This document shows positions 49,641 to 60,273 of a DNA stretch of 64,000 nucleotides, in pieces. The stretch is from Cyprinodon diabolis (lineage: Eukaryota; Chordata; Actinopteri; Cyprinodontiformes; Cyprinodontidae): assembly GCA_030533445.1 (NCBI GenBank), contig CM060070.1:32828001-32892000 (forward strand). The letters are read 5' to 3'. Positions within the stretch are counted from its first letter, which is position 1; every line of letters begins with the position of its first letter. Position numbers and translations under genes: made by a program. The notes under the pieces are model-generated. The model was not told the origin of the DNA. It saw nothing but the letters and a program-made list of their open reading frames with translations, and did no database searches.

Positions 49641-50443
49641 TTAAGCCGTTTTGACCCCATCTGCCTGCCTGACCCCTGTCTGATTCTGCCTGCCTGCATA
49701 TCCTCTCTGCTCTGCCTCTGGATCCCTGGATCTCTGAATCGTTCTGATCGGACTGCCTGCTCCCCTCTCTTTCATTACACCGGGCCCTACCAGTAAGTTA
49801 CGATGGCTGCTTCAAACAGGGCTGTGAAATGTTGCATGGTTAGTCTTCCCTGTAAATAAATAGACCAGAAAGAAGAAGAGAAACTTTCAAGTTCAACTGT
49901 TTTAGCATGTCTGGAGGACATATTTCAAGAAAGTCACTTGACCGATAAAGTCCCAGTTTCAAACTGACTGACACACTAAACTGTGTCTATAAGCATATCT
50001 ATGAGCAGGATGCACCTACTAAAAAAAAAATCTCTCTTTTGCGGTTCATTATCAAATTCATTCATTAAAAAATTTGGAGCAGCTTCGAAGCGATAATATG
50101 CGTTGTGGGACCATTCTGACCTTGAAATGTTTTAATTTTCTTGTTGTGTCAGGCTGTTCTTTTGTTATCACTCAAACTAATTGAAATGACATTCAAACCG
50201 TCTCATAGTTTACTGTTTTTACTGTTCTTATTGTTTTCAATGTTTTTCTAAATCCTAGTCCGAAAGCATCCTCATTCACATATTCACCTAAAATTCCACA
50301 TTATGATATATGATCACATTATTTATAGACTTCATCTAAAAACATTAAAGATATTTTCTGTTTAAACAAAGATATAAAATAATAGAAGATAACATACAAT
50401 GACTTAAATTATATCATTGTTCTAGGTCATCAAATCAATGTCA
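49641..50443. other. Intergenic, nothing recognised
   Basis: The first 160 bases are rich in CCTGCCTG/CTCTGCC units and look like the other side of the repeat into which the Tc1 inserted. The rest is AT-rich without features. Confidence 0.4.
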
Positions 50444-50451
50444 GTTTAGTC

Positions 50452-51266
50452 CAGGGGTAACCAATTAAAAATCAGCAGGGTCCGAATAAAGAAAATGAAC
50501 AACCAGTAAAGGTCCGGAGACACTTTTATCATATTCTGTTACTTTAAAAAGAATTTAACACTGAAATAAAATGAGTTTTTCATGCATCCATGTTATACAT
50601 TGAATTTTTATTTAAAAAATATAGTTAAAAAAATAGAAAATTTTTCCTTTTTAAAATCTATAGTGTTTTTTGAAGTAGAGAACAACCATTGATCAGTTTG
50701 TCATATAGACAGTTTCCTGATCCACATCTTTTATAAACCACCTGAACTGTTTTGTTTTCTTTTTTATGGTTAATAAGAGAAGTGGGCTTTACGCTGCCCT
50801 GCAAAATGCCGACCATGTTCATGGTGGAGAATCCAGCTTCACAGCAGCAGGTTGAGCCAAACATACCTAAAATGTGCAGGTTGATCTCTGAGCACACCAT
50901 TTCACTTTCATTTCACCAGTTCACCACGGTTCTTCCAGCAGTCCACACTTTCTCTGCTCTCTTTTTCTCATCATCTTCTTCTTCTTTCCAATCACCCGGC
51001 TTGCCACAGGTTTGCCTGCTGTGTCTAAAAGTAGCAGCAGCAGCAACTCAGACTGACAGCTCATTGGCTAATTTGTATCACGTGTAGCCTAGTCGCAGCA
51101 CACAGGAGGGCTTTACCATATTAACAGGAGAAGCGGCGAAAGTGAAGCTAGACACTGTCGTCGGACAACATGCGGTAATTTATAAATGTTTTAAATCAGG
51201 TTGGGTCTGGATTCGCCAGCAGGTGCATCTGGAATCTGACCGCGGTCCGCTAATCCGTGACCTCTG
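50452..51266 (-). mobile_element. hAT deletion derivative with 8-bp TSD
   Basis: Left end CAGGGGTAAC and right end GTGACCTCTG form imperfect hAT-type inverted repeats. The same 8 bases GTTTAGTC flank both ends (50,444-50,451 and 51,267-51,274), the hAT target duplication. On the minus strand at 50,750-50,890 the frame 'MFGSTCCCEAGFSTMNMV' matches the hAT C-terminal dimerisation motif. The rest of the transposase is missing. It is therefore an internally deleted copy with the end of the gene still present. Confidence 0.75.
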
Positions 51267-51274
51267 GTTTAGTC

Positions 51275-51934
51275 TGTCAAATAGGCTGCATGTAGAGATT
51301 TGAAAGTTCCTGCAGGTGTCAGTATTGAGTGACACAGTATCCGCTCAGTATCAACGCAGTTTGCTATGTGTCGCATCCCTAGGGGATGGAAACAGCAGAA
51401 ATGAAAACCCTGAATGTTTGCGACTGTCTTGACTTTTAACCCTGTAATGCCAAATGTATCATATTTGATACATACGGTTTCTGAAATGTTTTGCGTCTGA
51501 CACCTTTTGCATAATTTAATGGTAAAAACTTTGCTCAAAATCCTATTGTACACAATCAGATATACCTGATAACAGAGGGCAGAAGACTACACAAAAAATA
51601 ATCTTGACTTATCGCATAGTAATAAATTATTAATATCAAAAATGTATTTATGTTTTTTCTTTTTACATATTTTGTTAAAAGGCCAAATAAGGACTTCAAA
51701 CCAAAAAAAAAGTATTTTTCTGTTTTGTTTTATTCTTGGATCGGCCTTTAAAGGGTTAAACGCCAACAGTGTCTTCAGTCAGAGGCATTCCCAGAACTGG
51801 TGGAAGACAGACTGCTACAGAAGATCTTTCCTTCCTACAGCACTCAAAAGAATGCTGGGTTACTTTATCTGACCAAACGCTGTGTTATGAAATCCTTCAC
51901 CCATTAGGAGTTATATTTAAGTTAGTTGGGTTAT
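51275..51934. other. Intergenic, nothing recognised
   Basis: AT-rich sequence without recognised exons. 'AGGCATTCCCAGAACTGGTGG' at 51,782-51,802 looks repeat-derived but the family was not identified. Confidence 0.35.
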
Positions 51935-52119
51935 TGTCACGGTTGGGTTGAGTTTTTGAGGAACCAAATGCAGAGGCAGGGAGGCAGTGGTGAATTTTGT
52001 AGATTTAATGGAGCGACTAAGGAAAAATCCACAGATGCAAAAATACAAACAAAAACATCTGGGAAAACTCACATAGGCAGCAAGAGACCAGAGAAACAAC
52101 AAAAAACAACAAACCAGCA

Positions 52120-52727
52120 CTAAGGCTACGTTCACACTGCAGCCTGAAGTGACCCAAATCCGATTTTTTTGCACATATGCGACTTGGATCTGATCTTTTC
52201 ATGGCAGTCTGAACAACCCAGATCCGATTTTTCCAATCCGACCCAGGCCACTTGGCTATGTGGTCCTGAATCCGATACGAATCTGATATTTTCAAATGCG
52301 ACCTGTGTCTGAACGGCCAGGTCGCATTCATCCGACCTGAACGTCCTTAATACCTGACAAAGGTCACTATTCAGCATAGTGCTATGCAGAAGCGGCAAGA
52401 AAAACAACAACCATGGCAGATGATGATGCGGAGAGCAGTATTTATGTTTAAACATATTGAAAAGATTGAGGTTTTATGGTTGGGAAAGACCACTAGATGC
52501 GCGCCAGCACTACACTTCCGTAAACATGGAGCACACTGGCCTGTGATGTCATCGCGTCCTCTACTGCGCATGCGAGACACTGGGGTTGTATGACTGCAGT
52601 TCACACAGGAGATCACATAGAAGTCGCATATATTTGGAAATGTGAACGGCAACGCAAAAAAAAATCAGATTTCACAAAAAAATCTGAATTGAGCATCAAG
52701 GTCTGCAGTGTAAACGTAGCCTTAGTG
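52120..52727. mobile_element. Non-autonomous TIR element (MITE-like) inside the outer repeat
   Basis: Left end CTAAGGCTACGTTCACACTG and right end CAGTGTAAACGTAGCCTTAG are inverted repeats that differ at one position in about 22. Subterminal GATCCGATTTTT-type units recur near both ends. The ~600-bp interior is non-coding. No clear target duplication was found, so the superfamily is open (hAT or Harbinger-type are possible). Confidence 0.7.
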
Positions 52728-52744
52728 ACTGCAGAGCTGAGGTA

Positions 52745-53969
52745 TACACTCACCGGCCACTTTATTAGGTACCCCATGCTAGTAACGGGTTGGACCCTCT
52801 TTTGCCTTCAGAACTGCCTCAATTATTCGTGGCATAGATTCAACAAGGTGCTGGAAGCATTCCTCAGGGAGTTTGGTCCATACTGACATGATGGCATCAC
52901 ACAGTTGCCACAGATTTGTCGGCTGCACATCCATGATGCGAATCTCCCGTTCCGCCACATCCCAAAGATGCTCTATTGGATTGAGATCTGGTGACTGTGG
53001 AGGCCATTTGAGTACAGTGAACTCATTGTCATATTCAAGAAACCAGTCTGAGATGATTCCAGCTTTATGACATGGCGCATTATCCTGCTGAAAATAGCCA
53101 TCAGAAGTTGGGTACATTGTGGTCATAAAGGGATGGACATGGTCAGCAACAATACTCAGGTAGGCTGTGGCGTTGCAACGATGCTCAATTGGTACCAAGG
53201 GGCCCAAAGAGTGCCAAGAAAATATTCCCCACATCATGACACTACCACCACCAGCCTGAACCGTTGATACAAGGCAGGATGGATCCATGCTTTCATGTTG
53301 TAGACGCCAAATTCTGACCCTACCATCCGAATGTCGCAGCAGAAATCAAGACTCATCAGACCAGGCAACATTTTTCCAATCTTCTATTGTCCAATTTCGA
53401 TGAGCTTGTGCAAATTGTAGCCTCAGTTTCCTGTTCTTAGCTGAAAGGAGTGGCACCCGGTGTGGTCTTCTGCTGCTGTAGCCCATCTGCTTCAAAGTTC
53501 GACATACTGTGCATTCAGAGATGCTCTTCTACCCACCTTGGTTGTAACGGGTGGTTATTTGAGTTACTGTTGCCCTTCTATCAGCTCGAACCAGTCTGGC
53601 CATTCTCCTCTGACCTCTGGCATCAACAAGGCATTTCCGCTCACAGAACTGCCGCTCACTGGATGTTTTTTCTTTTTTGGACCATTCTCTGTAAACCCTT
53701 GAGATGGTTGTGCGTGAAAATCCCAGTAGATCAGCAGTTTCTGAAATACTCAGACCAGCCCTTCTGGCACCAACACTCATGCCATGTTCAAAGTCACTCA
53801 AATCACCTTTCTTCTCCATACTGATGCTCGATTTGAACTGCAGGAGATTGTCTTGACCATGTCTACATGCCTAAATGCACTGAGTTGCCGCCATGTGATT
53901 GGCTGCTTAGAAATTGAGTGTTAACAAGCAGTTGGACAGGTGTACCTAATAAAGTGGCCGGTGAGTGTA
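52745..53969 (-). mobile_element. Tc1-like transposon, nearly intact
   Basis: The terminal repeats ACACTCACCGGCCACTTTA... and their inverse at 53,942-53,968 match over about 27 bases and are flanked by TA on each side (52,743-52,744 and 53,970-53,971), the Tc1/mariner target. The 1.2-kb length is normal for the family. The transposase gene fills the minus strand from 53,819 to 52,779. It is the youngest-looking transposon in the window and sits in the outer repeat of 51,935-54,180. Confidence 0.9.
52779..53819 (-). pseudogene. Tc1-like transposase, one frame with two nonsense codons
   Basis: From MEKKGDLSDFEHG at 53,819 to the stop at 52,779 all segments lie in one frame (347 codons including the stop), the usual Tc1 length. 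The N-terminal helix-turn-helix ('ISETADLLGFSRTTISRVY') is intact, as are the catalytic blocks '[16 protein letters not shown]' (first Asp), 'FQQDNAPCHKA' (second Asp) and 'SPDLNPIEHLWD' (Glu). Only two lesions are seen: TAG at 53,529-53,531 and TGA at 53,346-53,348. Both are one C-to-T change away from a Gln and an Arg codon. The gene is thus inactive but very young. Confidence 0.9.
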
Positions 53970-54180
53970 TATTGGAAGACTTAACCTAGACATAATAATC
54001 AGCAGATAGGGAGCAGGTGTGAGTGGAGTAACAAGAAGGGACCAGGGAAGAAGGAAATGAACACAAGAGGGCAACAGAGAGCAGCACAAAAACTAAAGAA
54101 GTCAGCACTGGTAGAAATACAAAGACAAATAACACTAAGAAATTAAAAATAAAAGCAAGCAGAGGGCAGAATCCTGACAG

Positions 54181-55660
54181 ATATTTCATGGGATTGGGGT
54201 GTTTTTTTTGTGCAGTCCATGGTCTGGGTCAAAATGCACCAATGCAACATGCATTGGATGACCCAGCACCTGGTTGATTGTGCTCTACATGGAACCCCCC
54301 CGCCCATGACTGATCCAGGCTGCATGCTCTATTCACCATTAGCATTTAGAGCACCTCAATGACCATCTTTGAAGAAAGTTATCATTATAAGGCTTGTGCA
54401 CGCCATCTAATTAAAAGTGTCTGTGTTATTTAAATTATAATAATGTGCTTTATTGTCAAGGCTAGTTGGTCGGTTGGGCAAACGAAACAAAGTTTTCTGT
54501 TCTATCATGTGGGTGTAACTGACTGATCAAATTAAAATAATTAATAATTTGCATGGGTGTGTGATCAGGTTTATTTTAAGGTTCCTCTTCCTTACAAATT
54601 CCTTTCTTTCAAATGGTTTAAATTAAAGTGTCTCTTTAGCTCATGTTAGTGCTCTTTATCTCAAAACAGTCATTTGGTCCTCAGAGATCCAGACCTCACC
54701 TCTCTACGCTCTGACACTGTGAAATGATCAACTGGCAGGTTTTTTTAATGACCCTAATTTAAACTGTTCTATAATTAACTTGCCTGCTTCCTTTTTGTAT
54801 TGTGGATATTAATAGATTTGACGATGGTTGCTTGTCAAGATATCCTGTTTATAGCATAATTTCTGCTTTGAAAGCAAAAATCTAGCATATATTCTAGCCT
54901 AATTTGTATTATAGATACTAGTAGTCTAGTGATTTTCCTAATGATTGTACTGTAATATGTTAGAACTAATCTTTGGTATTGGACAATTTATCAAGCATTT
55001 AAAAAGATTGCTAAACATATGTAGCTGGTGAAACAACCAATAACTGTGTTTAATTTGACTAAGGATTTGGGTAGAGGAAAAAAACTAATTATGAAGTCCA
55101 AATAACCCAGAAGTAATATTAGTTTGAACCAGGATTTAAGCAGAGGAAATAACACATATGTGTGATGGAATTTGTCCTGTTTATCTGTTGATTAGACCCA
55201 GAATTTGAGTAGAGTATTATAGCCATTTGTTCGGTTATAAAAGACCAGCTCATTTTTCTGGGTCAGATCAATTACTGCTAGGCCGGTGCTACAATAGGGT
55301 TGTGGCTTGGCCGGAAATAACCCAGTTTGGCTTCAGTTATGACCTTGTTTTTAGAGTGTAAAACGCATTAAAAAAAAAAACTATGAGTTACTGCAGCATT
55401 TAATTTAATAAAGTAGTTTTGAATTGAAATTAAGTAACTCAGACTGACAGGAGCAACAATTGCTTCTAGGATTATTGCTGGTGTTCTTCCTCTTTACGGT
55501 TATGTGTTTGGTTCACTGCTGCGATCCTTCTGAATCTGTCCATGATGCTTTTCTTAGACAGAGGGAGGTTTATTCTTCCCTAAAGCTGTGAAGTGGTGCA
55601 AACATGGTTCTGTAATGAAATGGCTAGCTGTGCTGATCATGGAGGAAATCTCGTAAAGAT
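54181..55660. other. Intergenic, upstream of the HCAR-like receptor
   Basis: AT-rich without recognised repeats or exons. The receptor's promoter should lie here or further upstream, but no clear core motif is seen. A TTCTGCAG acceptor-like site at 55,801-55,808, just before the coding start, suggests a 5' UTR intron. Confidence 0.4.
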
Positions 55661-55828
55661 TTCAGGATGAGATATAGGATGTGTTTTGGTTACACTGAAA
55701 AGGAAGAAGTTTGCAGCTTCCTGAAAACTAAAACCGCAGATCAACCCTTTTTCTGGAGGTGTGACTGCAGGCGCTCTTTAAAGGGACTTTTCTGGGTTGT
55801 TTCTGCAGATGGTGAGTTCTCTCTCAAC

Positions 55829-56794
55829 ATGCTCTGCAACGCAAACGGAACCGTTTTAATTAGTGTGCTGCCTCCTGTGATCCTCACAGAGTTTGCTTTT
55901 GGATTCCTGGGGAATGGGCTGGCTCTGTGGATCTTCTGCTTCCACCTGAGGCCCTGGAAAAGCAGCACGGTCTTCCTCTTCAACTTGGCCATGGCCGATT
56001 TCCTGCTCAACATGGCTCTGCCGCTGCGTGCCAGCTACTACTTCTCTGGTCTGAACTGGAAGTTTGGCCCGACGGGCTGCAACGCCTGCCTCTTCATGCT
56101 GGCTATGAACCGCAGTGGGAGCACCTTCTTCCTGATGATCATCGCTGTGGACAGGTACATGCATGTGGTGCATCCTCATCATCCCTTCAACTCTCTGAGC
56201 GTGAAGAAGGCTTCTGTGGGAGCACTGGGAATATGGTTCATCACTATCTTGGCGGATGCTCCCATCTTTGCTTTGCAGCACAGAAACACCACCCACTGTG
56301 AGAGCTTCAACACGGATGTGGACCCCCAACACGGTCTCACCTGGCATGAGTTCATGTTCCTGTGCTCCTTCTTCATCCCGCTGCTGGTAATCCTTTATTG
56401 CACGGTCCACATCGTGGTCCAGCTGAGGAGGAGACAGCTGGCTCAGAACGCAAAGATCCGCAAAGCTCTGTACTTCATCACCGTTGTTGTGGTTATCTTC
56501 TTCATTTGCTTCCTTCCCAGCAACATCACACTACTGATCATCTGGATCAGGTCCAAAAAGGCCTCCTCTGCCACCCAGGTGTGTCGTGCATCAGAGGAGC
56601 TGGCCATCACCTTCTACGTCGTCATCACCCTCACCTACCTAAACACCGCCCTGGATCCTTTGGTCTACTACTTCTCCAGTCCGGTCTTCAAGAACATCTG
56701 CAGGAAAGTTCTTCATTTGTCTCCAGATGAAAACACAGACGGAGCCGAGAAGAAAACGAGGGAGACCGGTTCCCAGTCGCTCAGTCAGCTTTAA
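55829..56794 (+). CDS. Hydroxycarboxylic acid receptor-like GPCR (HCAR family)
   Basis: A class A GPCR of the HCAR (GPR81/GPR109) group, plasma-membrane Gi-coupled receptors for lactate, 3-hydroxybutyrate and related acids. Start at 55,829 gives 321 residues, the family size. An in-frame ATG at 55,667 would add 54 residues that look non-homologous, and an acceptor-like site at 55,801-55,808 favours the shorter start. Numbered from the upstream ATG: TM1 65-91 with FGFLGNGLALWIFCFHL, TM2 101-124, TM3 138-160, DRY 162-164, TM4 181-203, TM5 229-254, TM6 265-292 with CFLPS, TM7 310-335 with DPLVYY. Arg149 in 'MNRSG' matches the acid-anchoring Arg111 of human HCA2, and Tyr324 matches Tyr284. Cys138-Cys211 is the conserved TM3-ECL2 disulfide. 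Sequons are Asn60 and Asn207. OXER1/GPR31 are the next nearest relatives but fit less well. Confidence 0.9.
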   Translation: MLCNANGTVLISVLPPVILTEFAFGFLGNGLALWIFCFHLRPWKSSTVFLFNLAMADFLLNMALPLRASYYFSGLNWKFGPTGCNACLFMLAMNRSGSTFFLMIIAVDRYMHVVHPHHPFNSLSVKKASVGALGIWFITILADAPIFALQHRNTTHCESFNTDVDPQHGLTWHEFMFLCSFFIPLLVILYCTVHIVVQLRRRQLAQNAKIRKALYFITVVVVIFFICFLPSNITLLIIWIRSKKASSATQVCRASEELAITFYVVITLTYLNTALDPLVYYFSSPVFKNICRKVLHLSPDENTDGAEKKTRETGSQSLSQL

Positions 56795-57202
56795 AACACC
56801 AGGACCCTTCATCGGGAGTCTGCCTCGCCATGGAGCATGCTTCGGTTCTGCACGAGGGGTCCGGTCCAGGAAAGCCTTTTCGATATCCTGCTTTGTTTAT
56901 TTTTATTTTTTGGTCCAGATGACTGACTGTGGCACTGATAAGAACACGATGCTGCAGGGCTGGACTCTTCAGGCTTCCTCATTTAGTTTTTATGCTGCAT
57001 GTCATATGAATGACTTCTTAATGTGAGGTTAACAGGAATCATTTAAGCTAATTATGTTTAATCTATGAAAAGACAAAGAAAAAAAACAGAAGGAGTGAAA
57101 AAAGATTAGAAATATCCATTTTCTGTGGAAATATCAACAGTATTCACTCAAAAACTGAAAAACTGTAGTTAAAAAAGAAAAGTTTTTCACAATTAAAATA
57201 AA
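56795..57202 (+). other. 3' UTR of the HCAR-like gene (inferred)
   Basis: Non-coding sequence after the stop. The first clear AATAAA is at 57,197-57,202; further A-rich candidates follow. The true end is uncertain. Confidence 0.4.
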
Positions 57203-59040
57203 TTAGTCTTGTGTTATTATTTGTTATATTGCTTCATCAACATCATTTTTTATTTTCTTTTTGAAATTTCTTAGAAATAGGGTTCTAAATCAGACAGTAT
57301 AAAACAATTAAATTAAATGCAATATTTATAATTTTTATAGCAAATTATAAGATCCTTCAACAAAGTTTGCTTGTATTTTTTTACTTTTATAATGTTTGTT
57401 ATATTCTTTAGACTTTGCACCTTAGCTTTTACTATTGTGTTTTTTTCATGGTGTACTATTGTGTTTGTGTTTTATTACAAGGGATTTTATTTTTTATTTT
57501 TTTACTTCATGCATGTAAATATAGTTCACAAAATAACAGACTTAAAATAAATGAAAATAAACCAAACCAGAGAAACTGGAAAATTTTTAGAGGAACCGTT
57601 TCCTGAATCAGTTCTTTCTCACTGTCTCTGGAAAATAAAAAATAAAAAAAGCAAAGAAATAAAAACTTTTGTAAATATTTCAAAACATTTTAAACAACCT
57701 TTAAGTTCTTGTCATCGTTTTTAGGATACCCCCTGGATGTAACCTATACATTTGATATAATGTTTATATAAAAGCAGATATCTATTAAAATGTCTCCTGT
57801 GTATTTTATTATATTTTAATCATAAATAGATGTATTGATATATAATGGATTGATATTTAATGTTTTTTGGGGTTATTTTTTCAACATTGTATGTATATGT
57901 GAATAAAATTTAAAAAAACTTCTGATGATGTTATTAAAATCCCTCCAAAGGATGTTTCTTGTTTCTTCTCTGCAGCTTTATTTTAATCCTTCCTCAGCAT
58001 CCAATCAGCCTGCCATGATTATCAACACATTTTAACAGGAAGTACTTTAAGGGACATTTCATGCATCATTTTACCTCCTTGCCTCATCTTTAAATGTTGC
58101 TTTATTATCACACCTGATGCTGCAGATAAATTTGAGATGTTATCATTTCTTTCCTTCCTCATCCGCCTTCAGATGCAGCATAAAGCTGTGGTTTAGATGC
58201 ATGTATAACGGAAAGATGCATTGCTGAATCTGCTAACCTTTGACACACATAATGATGAAGTTTTTTCATGCATCAAGGTGAGTTCTTTCCTATCATAAGC
58301 CCCTCTTCCTATGAAGAAGGAAGTCTGCCATGACTCTGTAATGCACAGAAATCATGTGGCAATAATTACATAGAAGGAAGTTGTTGCTGACTGTACTTTG
58401 CTGCTTTAGGAGATTGAGAAGTCAGGAACCTGAATTAGTCAACCTTCTATTTATATATATATAGAGTCTCTGGAGCGGTCCACGGCTGAAGACATCTTTA
58501 TGTTTGGAACAAGAGTTTTTGAGGGAGGATCCACATGGGGGTCCAGGATTTTCTAGAAAGCTCCTTCTCTGGTTTACCGTCTGAAAACATCATCTTAACA
58601 TCAAAACCATACAATGTTTGCTATGTTTAACACCTCAGTACCAGTCCGATGGTACTGGGCCGAGCCTGATGATCATTTTCCAGTTTATTTTGATCCCAGA
58701 GGGGAGGGGTTGGTCATGCTGGTGGGGGCAGGAAGCGGAGAAACAATGTTAGTTGGTTTTTCTCTGTTTCATTAGTGTAGGGAAATGGGTAAAATACATA
58801 ATATTGGTAAATCGAATATGTTTCACTTTCGATTTATTTGTTTATTTGAAAATAACTACGATTTCTACACTGGCAATATTAGTTTTATACAAAACCTGGA
58901 GAATGTTATGATCTACTTATCGTAAAATTTTAATAACAATTTACAATCAAGCAAAATGTTTTAAATGATCTTTATGAGTCTTATTAGTAATCGTTTTCTG
59001 GGACCTTTTTTTGTAATAGAAATAAAGACTGAATATAAGT
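57203..59040. other. Intergenic, AT-rich, nothing recognised
   Basis: Long A/T-rich tracts and TATATA microsatellite-like patches (e.g. 58,454-58,464). No gene is supported. Confidence 0.45.
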
Positions 59041-59044
59041 TAAG

Positions 59045-59290
59045 CGTGTTAATCTCCAAGCCTGCACGCAGTAGGTGAAATATGACAGGACCCCTGTGCT
59101 GTACTAAGTGGGAAAAGCTGAGTGGCTTGGATGGATTTTAACTTTTGTAACACAGCTATGTATTTAGCCATTTTTCGTTTTGTATAAATTACATGTGATT
59201 TCCAGCTAAGATCCTCATCAATGAAATCTGAGGAAATCTTGTTTCTTTGACGCAGTATTTCCATACAATGTTCTATGATTTTCTATATTG
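59045..59290 (-). mobile_element. LINE reverse-transcriptase fragment
   Basis: The minus-strand frame 'IDEDLSWKSHVIYTKRKMAKYIAVLQKLK' is cut into motif parts: a DLSWK-H block typical of the non-LTR RT region after the palm, then a Lys-rich helix. After a frame slip, 'YFTYCVQAW' follows, matching the 'YC...WG' block of the same proteins. Short, frame-broken and inactive. Confidence 0.65.
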
Positions 59291-60080
59291 AGCTCATTTG
59301 TTTCGATTAAACCTTTTTTTTTAACTATTTTTTACTTCCATCACTTTGTAAATATTTTTTACTGAATTAAATGCTGTTGAATAATCTGTGAATAAACAAG
59401 AGTTGAATTGCATCTGACAACATACGTCTGTGAGCTTGAAAAAAACTTATATTCTTATATTATATTCTAACATGTTGCTAGTAATAGTATCGGTTTGAAT
59501 TTCTGTGCACGTTTATACTAACACAAAAACTTTTTCAACTGTATTTATTGAACAAAGTATTATTTATTCTGTTTTGACTTTTGGAATTACACAGGGACCT
59601 TAATGTTCAGAGCTTTTTTCTGAGATATATTGTATATTTTATGTCTGTGTGTGTATTCTTTATTATTATAGAAAGAAAATATAATAGATGTAAAAGAAAT
59701 AGAGAGGTTAGTTTATTTTTAAGATCAAATATTTAAGTGTGCAGTATTGTGTCTTTGCAAAGAATATTTTGTCATTTTGCAGCAAAGCACTCCAGGTCAC
59801 TTTATTTAAAAAGAAATAATATATGTACTAGCAGTAGCTGAAAAAAGAAGCAAACATTAGAATTTTAGAAAGAAGGAACATTGTTAGCCTTGAAATTTTG
59901 GTGCCTCTCTAAGTTTCCTGCATCTTGTGTTATAGCTATTATAGGTTTTGATCTTTGCCTGTCAGGTGTGTGTTGCTGGCTGTAAGTCCACCATGTGGTG
60001 GCTGTGGTTGCTTTTGAATGTGAGATGTTTCTCGCCATGTGAATATCACAACTTTTTCATGTAGAGAAGAGGCCTTCATA
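59291..60080. other. Intergenic, nothing recognised
   Basis: AT-rich sequence without repeats or exons that I can name. Confidence 0.4.
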
Positions 60081-60081
60081 A

Positions 60082-60273
60082 CAGACATGGGCATAGGAGG
60101 AGTCAACAAATCATCTCCATGTCATGTATTTAATCTACCCAGCCAATTAACCAGGTGAGTCCAATCTGCACAGGTTAATTCACGGTGAAGATTGGACTCA
60201 CCTGCTTCAGTGGCTGGGTAGAACAAATACATGACATGGAGATGACTTGTTGACTCCATATTGCCCATGTCTG
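60082..60273. repeat. Long inverted repeat, 86-bp arms, 21-base loop
   Basis: Bases 60,082-60,167 and 60,189-60,273 are reverse complements with about a dozen mismatches/indels. The best part is TCATCTCCATGTCATGTATT in both arms. The loop is 21 bases. There is no open frame with a recognised domain; it resembles the ends of a foldback element with almost no interior. Confidence 0.85.

Larger units (their letters stand above)
51935..54180. mobile_element. Outer repeat of a nested transposon pile
   Basis: The outer element starts TGTCACGGTT (51,935) and ends AATCCTGACAG (54,180), which are imperfect inverted repeats. Its non-coding, A-rich interior is interrupted by two other elements (52,120-52,727 and 52,745-53,969). 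Without them it is about 400 bp. The family is not identified, and the outer limits are estimated. Confidence 0.5.

Noticed and set aside
55856..56410. 184-codon minus-strand open frame across the receptor gene
   Set aside because: Antisense shadow of a GC-rich coding exon; the plus-strand GPCR is unmistakable.
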